64,000 nucleotides of DNA from an uncultured Lachnospiraceae bacterium (lineage in GTDB: Bacteria > Bacillota > Clostridia > Lachnospirales > Lachnospiraceae). The stretch lies in assembly GCA_947628225.1 (NCBI GenBank), contig CANQYY010000001.1, forward strand, positions 186,001 to 250,000, in the 5' to 3' direction. The stretch's first letter is position 1. Each line of letters begins with the position of its first letter. This document shows positions 54,841-63,306 of the stretch, piece after piece. The notes beneath the pieces are model-generated. The model did not search any database. It saw only the letters and a program-made list of their open reading frames with translations, and was not told the DNA's origin. A program made the position numbers and the translations under genes.

Positions 54841-56040
54841 TTATTTTAATTCTTTCAAAAAGGCTTCTATACGATCCATGCCTTTTTCAATCTGCTCCTT
54901 TGAAATAGCATAAGAGAGGCGGATATACTCCGGAAATCCGAAATCCGTACAAGGTATTACTGCCACCTGATAATCCTCCAATAAAATATCGGCAAGGCTG
55001 GAAATATCTCCTATCGGTTTTCCTTTATACGTCAGTTTTAATGCTTCTCCCATATCGATGAAGGTATAGAAAGCCCCTTTTGGCTCCGGCGCGCTGACAT
55101 GGGGAAGCGCCTGAATGCGGGAATATATGTAATCTCTCCGGGCAGCAAATTCTGACACCATTTCCCTGACCTTATCCTGGGGACCGGTCAGCGCCTCCAA
55201 TGCCGCCTTCTGGGCAATAGAATTGGGATTTGATGTCTGGTGGCTCTGGACACTGCTCATCAGTTTCGTAATCTCTTTACTGGCGCCGGTATAGCCAATC
55301 CGCCATCCGGTCATGGCATAGCTTTTGGAAAGGCCGCTGCAGGTAATGGTGCGTTCGTAAATATCCTGTCCCAGAGAGCCAATGCTGACATGTTCCTCTT
55401 CTCCATATATAAGATATTCATACATTTCATCTGACACTACATATATATCCTTTTCCACAACTACCTTTGCCAGCGCCTCCAACTCCTCTCTTGTATAGAT
55501 CACGCCCGTCGGGTTATTAGGAGAATTGAGAATAAACGCCTTTGTTTTTTCAGTACAGGCGGCTGCCAGCTTTTCCGGAGTGATTTTGAAATTTTCCTCT
55601 TTTGTCGCTGTAACAATAACCGGAACGCCGCCGGCTAACTTTACAATCTCCGGATAACTCAGCCAGTAGGGAGCCGGGATAATTACCTCATCCCCCTCAT
55701 TTATGATCGCCGTGAAGATATTCGTCAAAGAATGCTTGCCGCCATTGCTGATAACAATCTGATCCGTATCATAAGAAAGATGATTGAACTGTTGGAATTT
55801 ATCGCAGATTGCTTTTTTCAGCGGTTCGATGCCGGAAGCCGGCGTATATTTGGTAAATCCCTCTTCTATCGCCTGCACAGCGCATCGGTTAATATTATCC
55901 GGCGTATTAAAATCGGGTTCGCCGGCGCCAAATCCTACAATATCAATCCCTTCTTCTTTCAATGCCTTTGCTTTCGCCGTAATTGCCAGAGTCGAAGACG
56001 GCTTCACTTCACTTGCTTTCTTTGATAATGTCAATGCCAT
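54841..56040 (-). CDS. PLP-dependent aminotransferase, class I (aspartate aminotransferase type)
   Basis: A 399-residue fold-type I aminotransferase. The N terminus KPSSTLAITAKAKALK and VGFGAGEPDFNTPDNI place it with the AspC/AspB-like Ib group. The PLP lysine lies in CSGLSKSYAMTGWRIGY near residue 238, and Asn-Pro-x-NPTG and Arg-containing YIRLSYAIS (near 378) bind the cofactor and substrate carboxylate. It likely transfers the amino group of aspartate or glutamate. AGGAGG precedes the ATG. A promoter and a stable hairpin lie in its leader. Confidence 0.92.
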   Translation of the reverse strand: MALTLSKKASEVKPSSTLAITAKAKALKEEGIDIVGFGAGEPDFNTPDNINRCAVQAIEEGFTKYTPASGIEPLKKAICDKFQQFNHLSYDTDQIVISNGGKHSLTNIFTAIINEGDEVIIPAPYWLSYPEIVKLAGGVPVIVTATKEENFKITPEKLAAACTEKTKAFILNSPNNPTGVIYTREELEALAKVVVEKDIYVVSDEMYEYLIYGEEEHVSIGSLGQDIYERTITCSGLSKSYAMTGWRIGYTGASKEITKLMSSVQSHQTSNPNSIAQKAALEALTGPQDKVREMVSEFAARRDYIYSRIQALPHVSAPEPKGAFYTFIDMGEALKLTYKGKPIGDISSLADILLEDYQVAVIPCTDFGFPEYIRLSYAISKEQIEKGMDRIEAFLKELK

Positions 56041-56073
56041 ATGAAAATCCTCCTGTTATCTCACTCTTTAGTT

Positions 56074-56114
56074 AAGGCGTCAATCCGGATATAAAATTCC
56101 CAAACTGACGCCTT
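56074..56114 (-). promoter_or_regulatory. Leader hairpin before the aminotransferase gene
   Basis: Perfect 9-base arms AAGGCGTCA and TGACGCCTT (on the minus strand, 56106-56114 and 56074-56082) enclose a 23-base loop, itself able to form a small GGA/TCC stem. The hairpin begins near the predicted transcription start and ends about 30 bases before the ATG. No T-run follows, so it is not a terminator. I recognise no known riboswitch. Confidence 0.5.
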
Positions 56115-56124
56115 TGTCTTATTT

Positions 56125-56153
56125 ATTGTATACTAAAATCACCGATAATGCAA
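56125..56153 (-). promoter_or_regulatory. Predicted sigma-A promoter for the aminotransferase gene
   Basis: A -35 box TTGCAT (56148-56153) and a -10 box TACAAT (56125-56130) are 17 bases apart on the minus strand, immediately upstream of the leader hairpin. Confidence 0.6.
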
Positions 56154-56177
56154 GTTTGTTTAACGGGAAACTGCATT

Positions 56178-57542
56178 TTAGTTTTTAAAACTGTGAATCG
56201 GCGCGGGAATCCGCCCCGGTCTTGTAATAAAATCATCGCAGGAAAACGAATTTACCGGCATAATCGGCGCATACCCCAAAAGTCCGCCAAATTCTACCTG
56301 TTCTCCTACTTTTTTCCCCTGCACCGGAATCAATCGGACCGCCGTCGTCTTTTGATTTACCATGCCAATAGCCATTTCATCTGCTATAATACCGGCAATC
56401 GTAGTTTCCGCCGTATCCCCCGGGATCGCTATCATGTCCAGTCCGACAGAACAAACACAGGTCATTGCCTCCAGTTTTTCCAGCGTCAGCGCCCCGGACG
56501 CCACGGCCTCTATCATTCCACGGTCCTCACTGACCGGAATAAAAGCGCCGCTCAACCCTCCCACATAGGAGGATGCCATAACACCGCCCTTTTTTACCTG
56601 ATCATTTAACATCGCTAACGCCGCTGTCGTTCCCGGCGCCCCGGCACGTTCCAGTCCCAGCGTTTCAAAAATTTCTGCAATGCTGTCCCCTACCGCCGGC
56701 GTAGGAGCAAGGGATAGATCAATAATGCCAAACGGCACTCCCAGCCTGCGGGAGGCTTCATATGCCACCAGCTGCCCCACACGGGTAATTTTAAAGGCTG
56801 TCTTTTTAATGGTTTCGCAAACCGTGCTGAAATCCTTTCCCTTTACTTTATCCAAAGCATTTTTTACCACTCCCGGACCACTGACGCCCACATTAATAAC
56901 CGCATCTCCCTCCGTTACCCCATGGAAGGCGCCCGCCATAAACGGGTTGTCATCCGGCGCGTTACAAAACACTACCAGTTTGGCGCAGCCGATGGAATCC
57001 CGGTCGCCGGTCAAAACGGCTGTTTCCTTTATTACCTTTCCCATTAACAAAACAGCATCCATATCAAGCCCTGTCTTAGTCGACCCGACATTGACAGAGC
57101 TGCAGACAAATTCTGTGACGGAAAGCGCTCTGGGAATGGATAAAATAAGATTTCTGTCCGCCTCCGTCATCTTTTTAGATACTAATGCCGTGTAACCGCC
57201 AATAAAGTTTACTCCGACCTCTTTTGCCGCCTTATCCAGTGTTTTTGCAATCTGTACAAAATCTTCCGGACATTGGCAGGCGGCGCCTCCTAAAAGAGCG
57301 ATTGGTGTGACAGAAATCCGTTTATTGACAATAGGAATCCCAAATTCCGCGCTGATTTCTTCCCCGGTGGAAACCAGATCTTTTGCCATGACGGTAATTT
57401 TCCGATAGATATTGCGGCACAATTTATCCAAATCACTGTCGATGCAGTCTAAAAGGCTGATTCCCATCGTAATAGTACGGACATCCAGATTTTCTTTTTC
57501 TATCATTTTATTCGTTTCAATGACTTCGTTAATATTTATCAT
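56178..57542 (-). CDS. DUF711/PFL family protein
   Basis: A 454-residue protein of the UPF0210/DUF711 family, annotated as PFL family because of a glycyl-radical-enzyme-like fold. Its sequence includes [52 protein letters not shown] and [18 protein letters not shown]. The biochemical function is unknown. The ATG at 57540-57542 has GGAGG 6 bases upstream; a longer frame would overlap the ACT gene. The ACT-domain gene directly before it is its conserved partner. Confidence 0.9.
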   Translation of the reverse strand: MININEVIETNKMIEKENLDVRTITMGISLLDCIDSDLDKLCRNIYRKITVMAKDLVSTGEEISAEFGIPIVNKRISVTPIALLGGAACQCPEDFVQIAKTLDKAAKEVGVNFIGGYTALVSKKMTEADRNLILSIPRALSVTEFVCSSVNVGSTKTGLDMDAVLLMGKVIKETAVLTGDRDSIGCAKLVVFCNAPDDNPFMAGAFHGVTEGDAVINVGVSGPGVVKNALDKVKGKDFSTVCETIKKTAFKITRVGQLVAYEASRRLGVPFGIIDLSLAPTPAVGDSIAEIFETLGLERAGAPGTTAALAMLNDQVKKGGVMASSYVGGLSGAFIPVSEDRGMIEAVASGALTLEKLEAMTCVCSVGLDMIAIPGDTAETTIAGIIADEMAIGMVNQKTTAVRLIPVQGKKVGEQVEFGGLLGYAPIMPVNSFSCDDFITRPGRIPAPIHSFKN

Positions 57543-57558
57543 GTCATCCTCCGTCCCG

Positions 57559-57831
57559 TTAGATGCGGTGCATTTTATTAAAAATTTCTTCCCGCTGCAC
57601 ACGAATCACACAACCGATTCCCTCTCCCATTTTCTCCAGTTCCTCGGCAATTTCCGTAAACTTTTTATCGGAAGCATTAAAATCGGCAATCATCATCATA
57701 TTAAAAAATCCGTCCACAATAGTTTGGGAAATATCCAAAATATTTATCGTATTGTCTGCCAGATAGGTACATACCTTTGCGATAATTCCCACGCTGTCTT
57801 TTCCCACTACCGTTATAATTGTTTTTTTCAT
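57559..57831 (-). CDS. ACT-domain protein (UPF0237 type)
   Basis: A 90-residue single ACT domain that starts [19 protein letters not shown] and ends with a conserved [15 protein letters not shown] helix. Such proteins usually sense small ligands, often amino acids. It is 17 bases before the DUF711 gene and 20 bases after the WalJ-type gene. The conserved pairing with DUF711 suggests it regulates or stabilises that protein; no ligand is known. Confidence 0.9.
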   Translation of the reverse strand: MKKTIITVVGKDSVGIIAKVCTYLADNTINILDISQTIVDGFFNMMMIADFNASDKKFTEIAEELEKMGEGIGCVIRVQREEIFNKMHRI

Positions 57832-57850
57832 CGTCTTCTCTTCCTTATTT

Positions 57851-58648
57851 TTATTTTATGCTCAACATTTCTGTTGGTTTAAATCTCTCCGCCACCAGTA
57901 ATCTCGTATCCAGACGTTTCCACATTTCGCTCTGCTCCAGCTCATAGCTGACTGTCTGATAGGCTAATTCCGGGAAATTATTCTCCTTGCTCAGGTGGCC
58001 TAATATAATATGCTGTAATCCGGGATGCAAAAGCTCCCTGATCAGCCTGGCACAGCTGTCGTTGGATAGATGCCCCTTATCCCCCAGTATTCTCATTTTC
58101 AGGGAATAGGGGTACCGTCCTACCTGTAGGAGGTTAATATCATGGTTCGCCTCTAATAAAAGAGAGGAGCAATCCTCCAGGTTCCGGATGACCTCATCGG
58201 AATAACAGCCCATGTCCGTGGCAATCCCTATCTTTTGTTTTTCCTTTATCAACGTGTAACAAACCGGTTCGACCGCATCATGGGAAATGGAAAATGCCCG
58301 GAGCTGCATCCCGTCTATTTCTACCTCCTGCTGCGGCCGGATGCTGTGAAATAGCGAAGGGGAAATATTCGCCATATTTCCCTTTTCCCATATCGCATGA
58401 ATCGTACCCGCTGTGGCATAAACAGGGATTGGCGCCTTTCGCAAAATCGGCCCCAATCCGCTTATATGGTCCGTATGTTCATGGGTAATAAAAATAGCCC
58501 GGATCTGTTCCAGGGAAAGCTGCTGCGCCTTTAACCCCTGCTCTATCCTCTTCATACTGATTCCTGCATCTATCAGGATACCCTGTTTCTTTTCGCCGAC
58601 ATAAAGGCAGTTCCCACTGCTTCCGCTGGCAATGCTGTACAGTTGCAT
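57851..58648 (-). CDS. Metallo-beta-lactamase-fold hydrolase (WalJ/YycJ type)
   Basis: A protein of about 265 residues with the MBL metal motif HEHTDH at 56-61 and the start MQLYSIASGSSGNCLYV, typical of the YycJ/WalJ branch. Relatives act as DNA or RNA exonucleases and are often near the walKR genes, which are absent here. Further metal positions are in HDAVEP, EANHDINLL and ILGHLSKENN. The ATG at 58646-58648 has GAGG 5 bases upstream; a GTG two codons earlier is unlikely. Confidence 0.9.
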   Translation of the reverse strand: MQLYSIASGSSGNCLYVGEKKQGILIDAGISMKRIEQGLKAQQLSLEQIRAIFITHEHTDHISGLGPILRKAPIPVYATAGTIHAIWEKGNMANISPSLFHSIRPQQEVEIDGMQLRAFSISHDAVEPVCYTLIKEKQKIGIATDMGCYSDEVIRNLEDCSSLLLEANHDINLLQVGRYPYSLKMRILGDKGHLSNDSCARLIRELLHPGLQHIILGHLSKENNFPELAYQTVSYELEQSEMWKRLDTRLLVAERFKPTEMLSIK

Positions 58649-58687
58649 AAACACCTCGGTTCTGAGAGTCCTTCTGTTTTTTTATCC

Positions 58688-60436
58688 CTACATTTTGTCC
58701 ACGATCCGGTCGCTGTCAATCGTAATCTGGTCGCGTCCGTTCCGTTTGGAATGATACATCGCCCAATCCGATCTGGTCAGCAGATCTCCCGGATTGGAAC
58801 AGGTTACCGGATAGCTGGCAATACCGACACTGGCGCGCACCTTGACTATCTTGTCAGCAAAAACCACCTCTTCCTCCCGAATCCTTTCATGAACCTGTTT
58901 TACAATTTCGTATGTTTCATCTAATCCTTTATTTAAGAAAGCAATGACAAATTCTTCCCCGCCATACCTGCCGGCGATTCCGCCGTTTTCTATCGCGCTC
59001 TGGTTTAACAGGGTTGCCACATGGCGGATAACGGCATCCCCGCACTGATGTCCATAGGTATCATTGATCATCTTAAATTTATCAATATCAAAAAGGGCAA
59101 GGGAAACCGGCACTTTCCGGTTCATGGCTTCTGTCAGGTAGTTGTTCAACAGTTCGGTCAGATGCCCTCTGTTATATATCCGCGTCAGGCCGTCCCGAAT
59201 TGCCATATCATTCATTTTATCATATAGGCGGGCGCTGGAAATGCCTATACTCAACTGCCCGGCAATATTTTCATAAAAAGCCCGGCTGTCCATAAACGCA
59301 TTTTCTTTTTTCCGTCCCATCACAAGAGTTCCATAACGCTCCGTCTGTTTCTGGATGGGCAAGCAGATAACCGAGGGCAGCTCTTTCTCTTCCTCCAGAT
59401 AGGAGAAAAATTTCGTTGTATTCGTCGCTGCGTTCTGAATATAGGTTTTCGATAACAGCAGCAATTCCTTTAACTCTGTTTTATGAACAGAATCCAGTAT
59501 CTGTTCTTCAAACTTTTTACCCATGGAAGTAGTTAGCGCCACAAAGCGCCCCTTGGGCTTTTCCCCGGGTACTAAAAGGCTGTTATCCGGCTCCAATACA
59601 ATCATAACCATATCCATATCCAGACGAATCTGCAAGATTTTTGTGACATGCTCCAGCATATCCTCCTGTCCGAGAGATGCCGTCATCGTAGAGGATATTT
59701 CATTCTGTACCGACATTTCATCATGGGAACGGTTGATTTTTTTATTTGCCTCCCGCAATTCAATTTTCTGCATCCCGAGTTTTTCATTAATGAGATTGAT
59801 CTGTTCCTGATGCTGCTTCAACACAATATTTGCCTCGTTTAATTCCGACACGGTTCTGCTCTGGGAAAAAATCTTTTCCTCAAAATATGTAAAAATACCG
59901 GAGATCGCCTCTCCTAACACCACAAGGGAGGACGTGACAATGATCGCAATAAAAAATTCCTGAAAGCACAAAGAAATCAGATCCCGGCTTTCATATTCCT
60001 CATACATTTTTACTATCAGGGATATAGCCCCGAATAAAACTCCGAAAACCGCATAAAAGCCAATTCTTATTATGACTTCATCAAAGGATATATAATATAT
60101 GATTTTAAGGGCAAATAACAAAATCAGAACCATAAAAAGAAGCCGGCCCGTCTGCAGATCCGAAAGGAAATAAAATATCCCGGCGAAGCAGAGCCGGAGG
60201 ATATGGTACGCTAAACCGATTCCTTTTATCTCCAAAAAAGGCTGCTCCATCTTGTATGACGCCCATTCCAACGCTCCCATAATCAAAAAACCGGCTAGAA
60301 TTAAAGCTGTTTTTACCAGCAATGCGTCAAACAGAAAATAGGCTACAATAAAGTAGAGAATTCCGGCCAGATATATAAGTTCATGGCCAAAAATAACGTA
60401 TTTACTGTGCCGGATGCTTTTCATCTGTTCCCACAT
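58688..60436 (-). CDS. Membrane diguanylate cyclase with GAF-like domain
   Basis: A 582-residue protein. Residues 13-180 hold about six membrane segments, 185-245 a coiled coil, and 250-405 a GAF-like sensory region. The C-terminal GGDEF domain (about 412-575) has its active site as GGEEF at 492-496. The metal and substrate positions look intact, so it should make cyclic di-GMP. The residues before GGEEF (IAGRY) do not form an RxxD inhibitory site, so product inhibition by the usual I-site is not expected. It follows the FtsA-like gene by 23 bases. Confidence 0.92.
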   Translation of the reverse strand: MWEQMKSIRHSKYVIFGHELIYLAGILYFIVAYFLFDALLVKTALILAGFLIMGALEWASYKMEQPFLEIKGIGLAYHILRLCFAGIFYFLSDLQTGRLLFMVLILLFALKIIYYISFDEVIIRIGFYAVFGVLFGAISLIVKMYEEYESRDLISLCFQEFFIAIIVTSSLVVLGEAISGIFTYFEEKIFSQSRTVSELNEANIVLKQHQEQINLINEKLGMQKIELREANKKINRSHDEMSVQNEISSTMTASLGQEDMLEHVTKILQIRLDMDMVMIVLEPDNSLLVPGEKPKGRFVALTTSMGKKFEEQILDSVHKTELKELLLLSKTYIQNAATNTTKFFSYLEEEKELPSVICLPIQKQTERYGTLVMGRKKENAFMDSRAFYENIAGQLSIGISSARLYDKMNDMAIRDGLTRIYNRGHLTELLNNYLTEAMNRKVPVSLALFDIDKFKMINDTYGHQCGDAVIRHVATLLNQSAIENGGIAGRYGGEEFVIAFLNKGLDETYEIVKQVHERIREEEVVFADKIVKVRASVGIASYPVTCSNPGDLLTRSDWAMYHSKRNGRDQITIDSDRIVDKM

Positions 60437-60459
60437 TTGTTACACCCTCCTTCTCATTT

Positions 60460-62661
60460 TTATTTCTCCCAATAAAGTTCGATTCGGTCCCCATTCTGCA
60501 AAGGCTCCGTAAAATCCTTATCTACACCGTTTATCCTTGTAATCAGCCTGCTTCCCCCTGCCTTTGACATATCAAAGGGATAAACATCAAATACGTCTAC
60601 AAAAATCGGATTTGCTTTTTTCGGCATGGTTACCGTCGTATCATTAACCATAACCTGTATTGGTATTATCGGGGCGTCTGCTGTCGGGGCGTCGGATGCC
60701 GGCGCCGTGTTTTCATTTTTTTCTGACATGCCCGGTATCCTCTTGCCGTCTGCCCCCAGCTTAGCCGTATCAAAGGGAACTCCTTCCATCCATTTCGGAA
60801 GAGGCTTTAAGGGCTGGAGCAAAGGATCCTCTTCTTCCTTCCCTTCCGCTTTTTTTTCCGCTTTTTCTTCTGTTTTTTCCTCCTGACTTTTTTCCGGTTC
60901 TCTTTTTTCCTCCACCGGTTTTGGCATCAGCTCAATCGAATCGCCGTCCCTTACTTTAGCTGTCATTCCCGCTTCCCTGCCATTAAGGAGTACTCTCTCT
61001 TCCTTTTCCCATCCGGCAAACTCCAATGCGCCGGCTACTGTATAGTAATCATAAATTTCAATTTTATCCTGATTTTTAATTTTGGTAAAAGCCCCCGCTA
61101 AGGCTCCGTTTATTTCAATAAGCTTCGGGCAGAGTATTTTCTTCCCAAAAAGCGTGATCGCTATTTCCTCTCCGCATTCCGGTATGTCTGACAAAGACAA
61201 ATCCGCGGCATCTCCTTTGGTGGAAGGATGGATATGGATTTCATCATTTTCCTCCACCGCCTCATTCAGGCTTACCTCCCTGCCGTTCTTCCTGACAATA
61301 GCAGGCTCTCCGGTTTTTCCTTTTTCCACCCGCTCATTGCCGTTGACAAAATAGTGCAGGGAATCTCCCCTTACCGGGAATAAATCCGTCTGGGACAGCC
61401 CAAAGCTGACGCAGGCATCCAGCACCGTTACCTTTCCGTTATCGTAAAGCTTTACCCGCTGCTCATTTACCAGAACGTGAATAAAGTTATTATTCTGCTC
61501 GTAATAATTCATGCAAATGCCGATTGGCGTAACCAGAGTAGAATCCTTGTGAATCCCCTCCTGCAGAAATTCAACCTGGGTCAACACCTCTGCTCCCCTG
61601 ATCGCCACGCGGTTTTCCGGCAAATCCAGATATTTGGCCAGTTTCTCCGTAAATCCTTCATGTTTGCCGCCGCCTCCTACAACAAAGACGGCGCTGACGG
61701 TCTTATCCCCATTTAATTCACGGATACGGGAGGCAATACTCTTCGTAATAGAATCCACCGCTTCCCGGGAAACCTCTGCAATATCCTCTTTGGTAACCCG
61801 GATATTCTCCCCGAAAATATTGCGGAAAGAAACGGATTTGCGGTGCTCGCACTGCCGCTTTACCCTCTCTGCCGTTTCAAAATCTGTCAGATAATTCTGG
61901 GCGATTGCCTCTGTCACCTCATCGCCGGCGAGGGGAATCATGCCAAAGGCAATAATACTTCCCTCCTTGACAATGGAAATATCCGAGGTTCCTGCCCCTA
62001 CATCCACAAGGGCAATATTTAAAAGGCGGAATTTTTCCGGAATCGCTACGTTGATGGCGGCAATCGGCTCCAACGTCAGTCCTGCCACATGAAGCCCCGC
62101 CTCCTCTACGGCAGAATACAGCCCGTCGACTACCTCCTCCGGCAGAAAAGTGGCAATCAGCTCTACTTCAATGGCATTCGCCGTATGCATTTTTATCATT
62201 TCCATCGGATACCCGTTCAAAAAGTACTTAACAATAGAATAGCCGACACAAAAAAAGTGTTTCTCCTTATCTTCCGCTTCCTTTCGGATTTCCTCATAGG
62301 CCTTTTCAATCCCCATCATATCCAGCGAACGGATATGTTCCTCCGTCACCTTCGTTTCGGCAGCAAATTCATGTACGGCATGTACCTGCTTTGTTTTCAA
62401 AACCCGTCCCGCCGCTGCAATATTTACATCATAAAGGGATTGATGGATCCGGTTTTCCAAACGGCTCTTGATTTCCGAAATGGTCTTTGCCACCGTGGAA
62501 ATATCGTGAATCTGACCGTCGATGACCGCTCTGGTCGTATGCTCGATGGATTCCTGCGCCACCACAACAAAACGTTCCGTACCAACCCGGTATCCAACGG
62601 TTCCCACAATACTTCTTGTGCCAATATCCAGTCCAAATACATATCCTTCGTTCTTATTCAT
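60460..62661 (-). CDS. FtsA-like actin-fold protein with repeated C-terminal module
   Basis: A 733-residue protein. Residues about 5-385 are FtsA/PilM-like, with the actin-fold ATP motifs phosphate-1 GLDIGTRSIVG (10-20), phosphate-2 VDVGAGTSDISIV (219-231) and adenosine VVGGGGKHEGF (327-337). The C-terminal half is unusual. Four aligned 21-residue units start at 457, 516, 558 and 709, each with NG at positions 3-4, Asp at 17, Ile at 19 and Ile or Leu at 21 (for example NGREAGMTAKVRDGDSIEL). They look like ends of beta-grasp-type domains. A Lys/Glu/Pro linker (581-665) separates units 3 and 4. No membrane-targeting helix like that of FtsA is seen at the end. It may be a division or envelope scaffold. 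Confidence 0.85.
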   Translation of the reverse strand: MNKNEGYVFGLDIGTRSIVGTVGYRVGTERFVVVAQESIEHTTRAVIDGQIHDISTVAKTISEIKSRLENRIHQSLYDVNIAAAGRVLKTKQVHAVHEFAAETKVTEEHIRSLDMMGIEKAYEEIRKEAEDKEKHFFCVGYSIVKYFLNGYPMEMIKMHTANAIEVELIATFLPEEVVDGLYSAVEEAGLHVAGLTLEPIAAINVAIPEKFRLLNIALVDVGAGTSDISIVKEGSIIAFGMIPLAGDEVTEAIAQNYLTDFETAERVKRQCEHRKSVSFRNIFGENIRVTKEDIAEVSREAVDSITKSIASRIRELNGDKTVSAVFVVGGGGKHEGFTEKLAKYLDLPENRVAIRGAEVLTQVEFLQEGIHKDSTLVTPIGICMNYYEQNNNFIHVLVNEQRVKLYDNGKVTVLDACVSFGLSQTDLFPVRGDSLHYFVNGNERVEKGKTGEPAIVRKNGREVSLNEAVEENDEIHIHPSTKGDAADLSLSDIPECGEEIAITLFGKKILCPKLIEINGALAGAFTKIKNQDKIEIYDYYTVAGALEFAGWEKEERVLLNGREAGMTAKVRDGDSIELMPKPVEEKREPEKSQEEKTEEKAEKKAEGKEEEDPLLQPLKPLPKWMEGVPFDTAKLGADGKRIPGMSEKNENTAPASDAPTADAPIIPIQVMVNDTTVTMPKKANPIFVDVFDVYPFDMSKAGGSRLITRINGVDKDFTEPLQNGDRIELYWEK

Positions 62662-62712
62662 AAATCCGCCTCATTTTTCTTCCGGTACTCTATTCCTATC
62701 ATACCATAAATT

Positions 62713-63294
62713 TTATTGTATGCCTAGTAATTCTTGTAATTGCTTTTCCAAATTTTGAAAATCCCCGTCGTTGTTAATCACGGCGTCGCAGCGTCGGCGC
62801 ATCTGCTCCTCCTTCATCTGCTTTTCCATGATCGCCCCGGTTTTCTCTTTCGTATAACCGCGGCTTTTGTATAATCGTTTCATCCGGATTTCCCGTCCCG
62901 CGGTAACCCCCCATATTTGCTGGCAAAGCCGGTCGCATCCGGTTTCAAACAGGATAGCCGTTTCGATTACGATAAGCGGCTCCTCTTTCCACAGCTCCAG
63001 CCGTTCCTTTATTCTTTCCAGAACAAAGGGGTGGATTATGTCATTTAAGCCTTTCCGTTTTTCATCATCTGCATAAATAATATCTGCCAGCCGTTTTCTG
63101 TCTATTGTTTTATCCTGCTGTAATACGGCGGGACCAAAAGCGGCGCAGATTTTTTCATAACAGCCGCTTCCCGGCAGCATGGCCTCGTGTCCGATGTCGT
63201 CGGCAATTAACACCTTTGCCCCAAACTTTTGCTGCAAAATACCAACAACCGTAGATTTTCCGCACCCCACTCCGCCTGTGATCCCGATAATCAT
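62713..63294 (-). CDS. coaE: Dephospho-CoA kinase
   Basis: CoaE phosphorylates dephospho-CoA in the last step of coenzyme A synthesis. The 193 residues have the P-loop GITGGVGCGKSTV (4-16), IADDIGHEAM, HPFVLERI, IVIETAILFETGCDRLC and RMKRLYKSRGYTKE. GGGAGGC lies before the ATG. It follows polA by 12 bases, a common polA-coaE pairing in Firmicutes. Confidence 0.96.
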   Translation of the reverse strand: MIIGITGGVGCGKSTVVGILQQKFGAKVLIADDIGHEAMLPGSGCYEKICAAFGPAVLQQDKTIDRKRLADIIYADDEKRKGLNDIIHPFVLERIKERLELWKEEPLIVIETAILFETGCDRLCQQIWGVTAGREIRMKRLYKSRGYTKEKTGAIMEKQMKEEQMRRRCDAVINNDGDFQNLEKQLQELLGIQ

Positions 63295-63306
63295 AAATGC
63301 CTCCCG

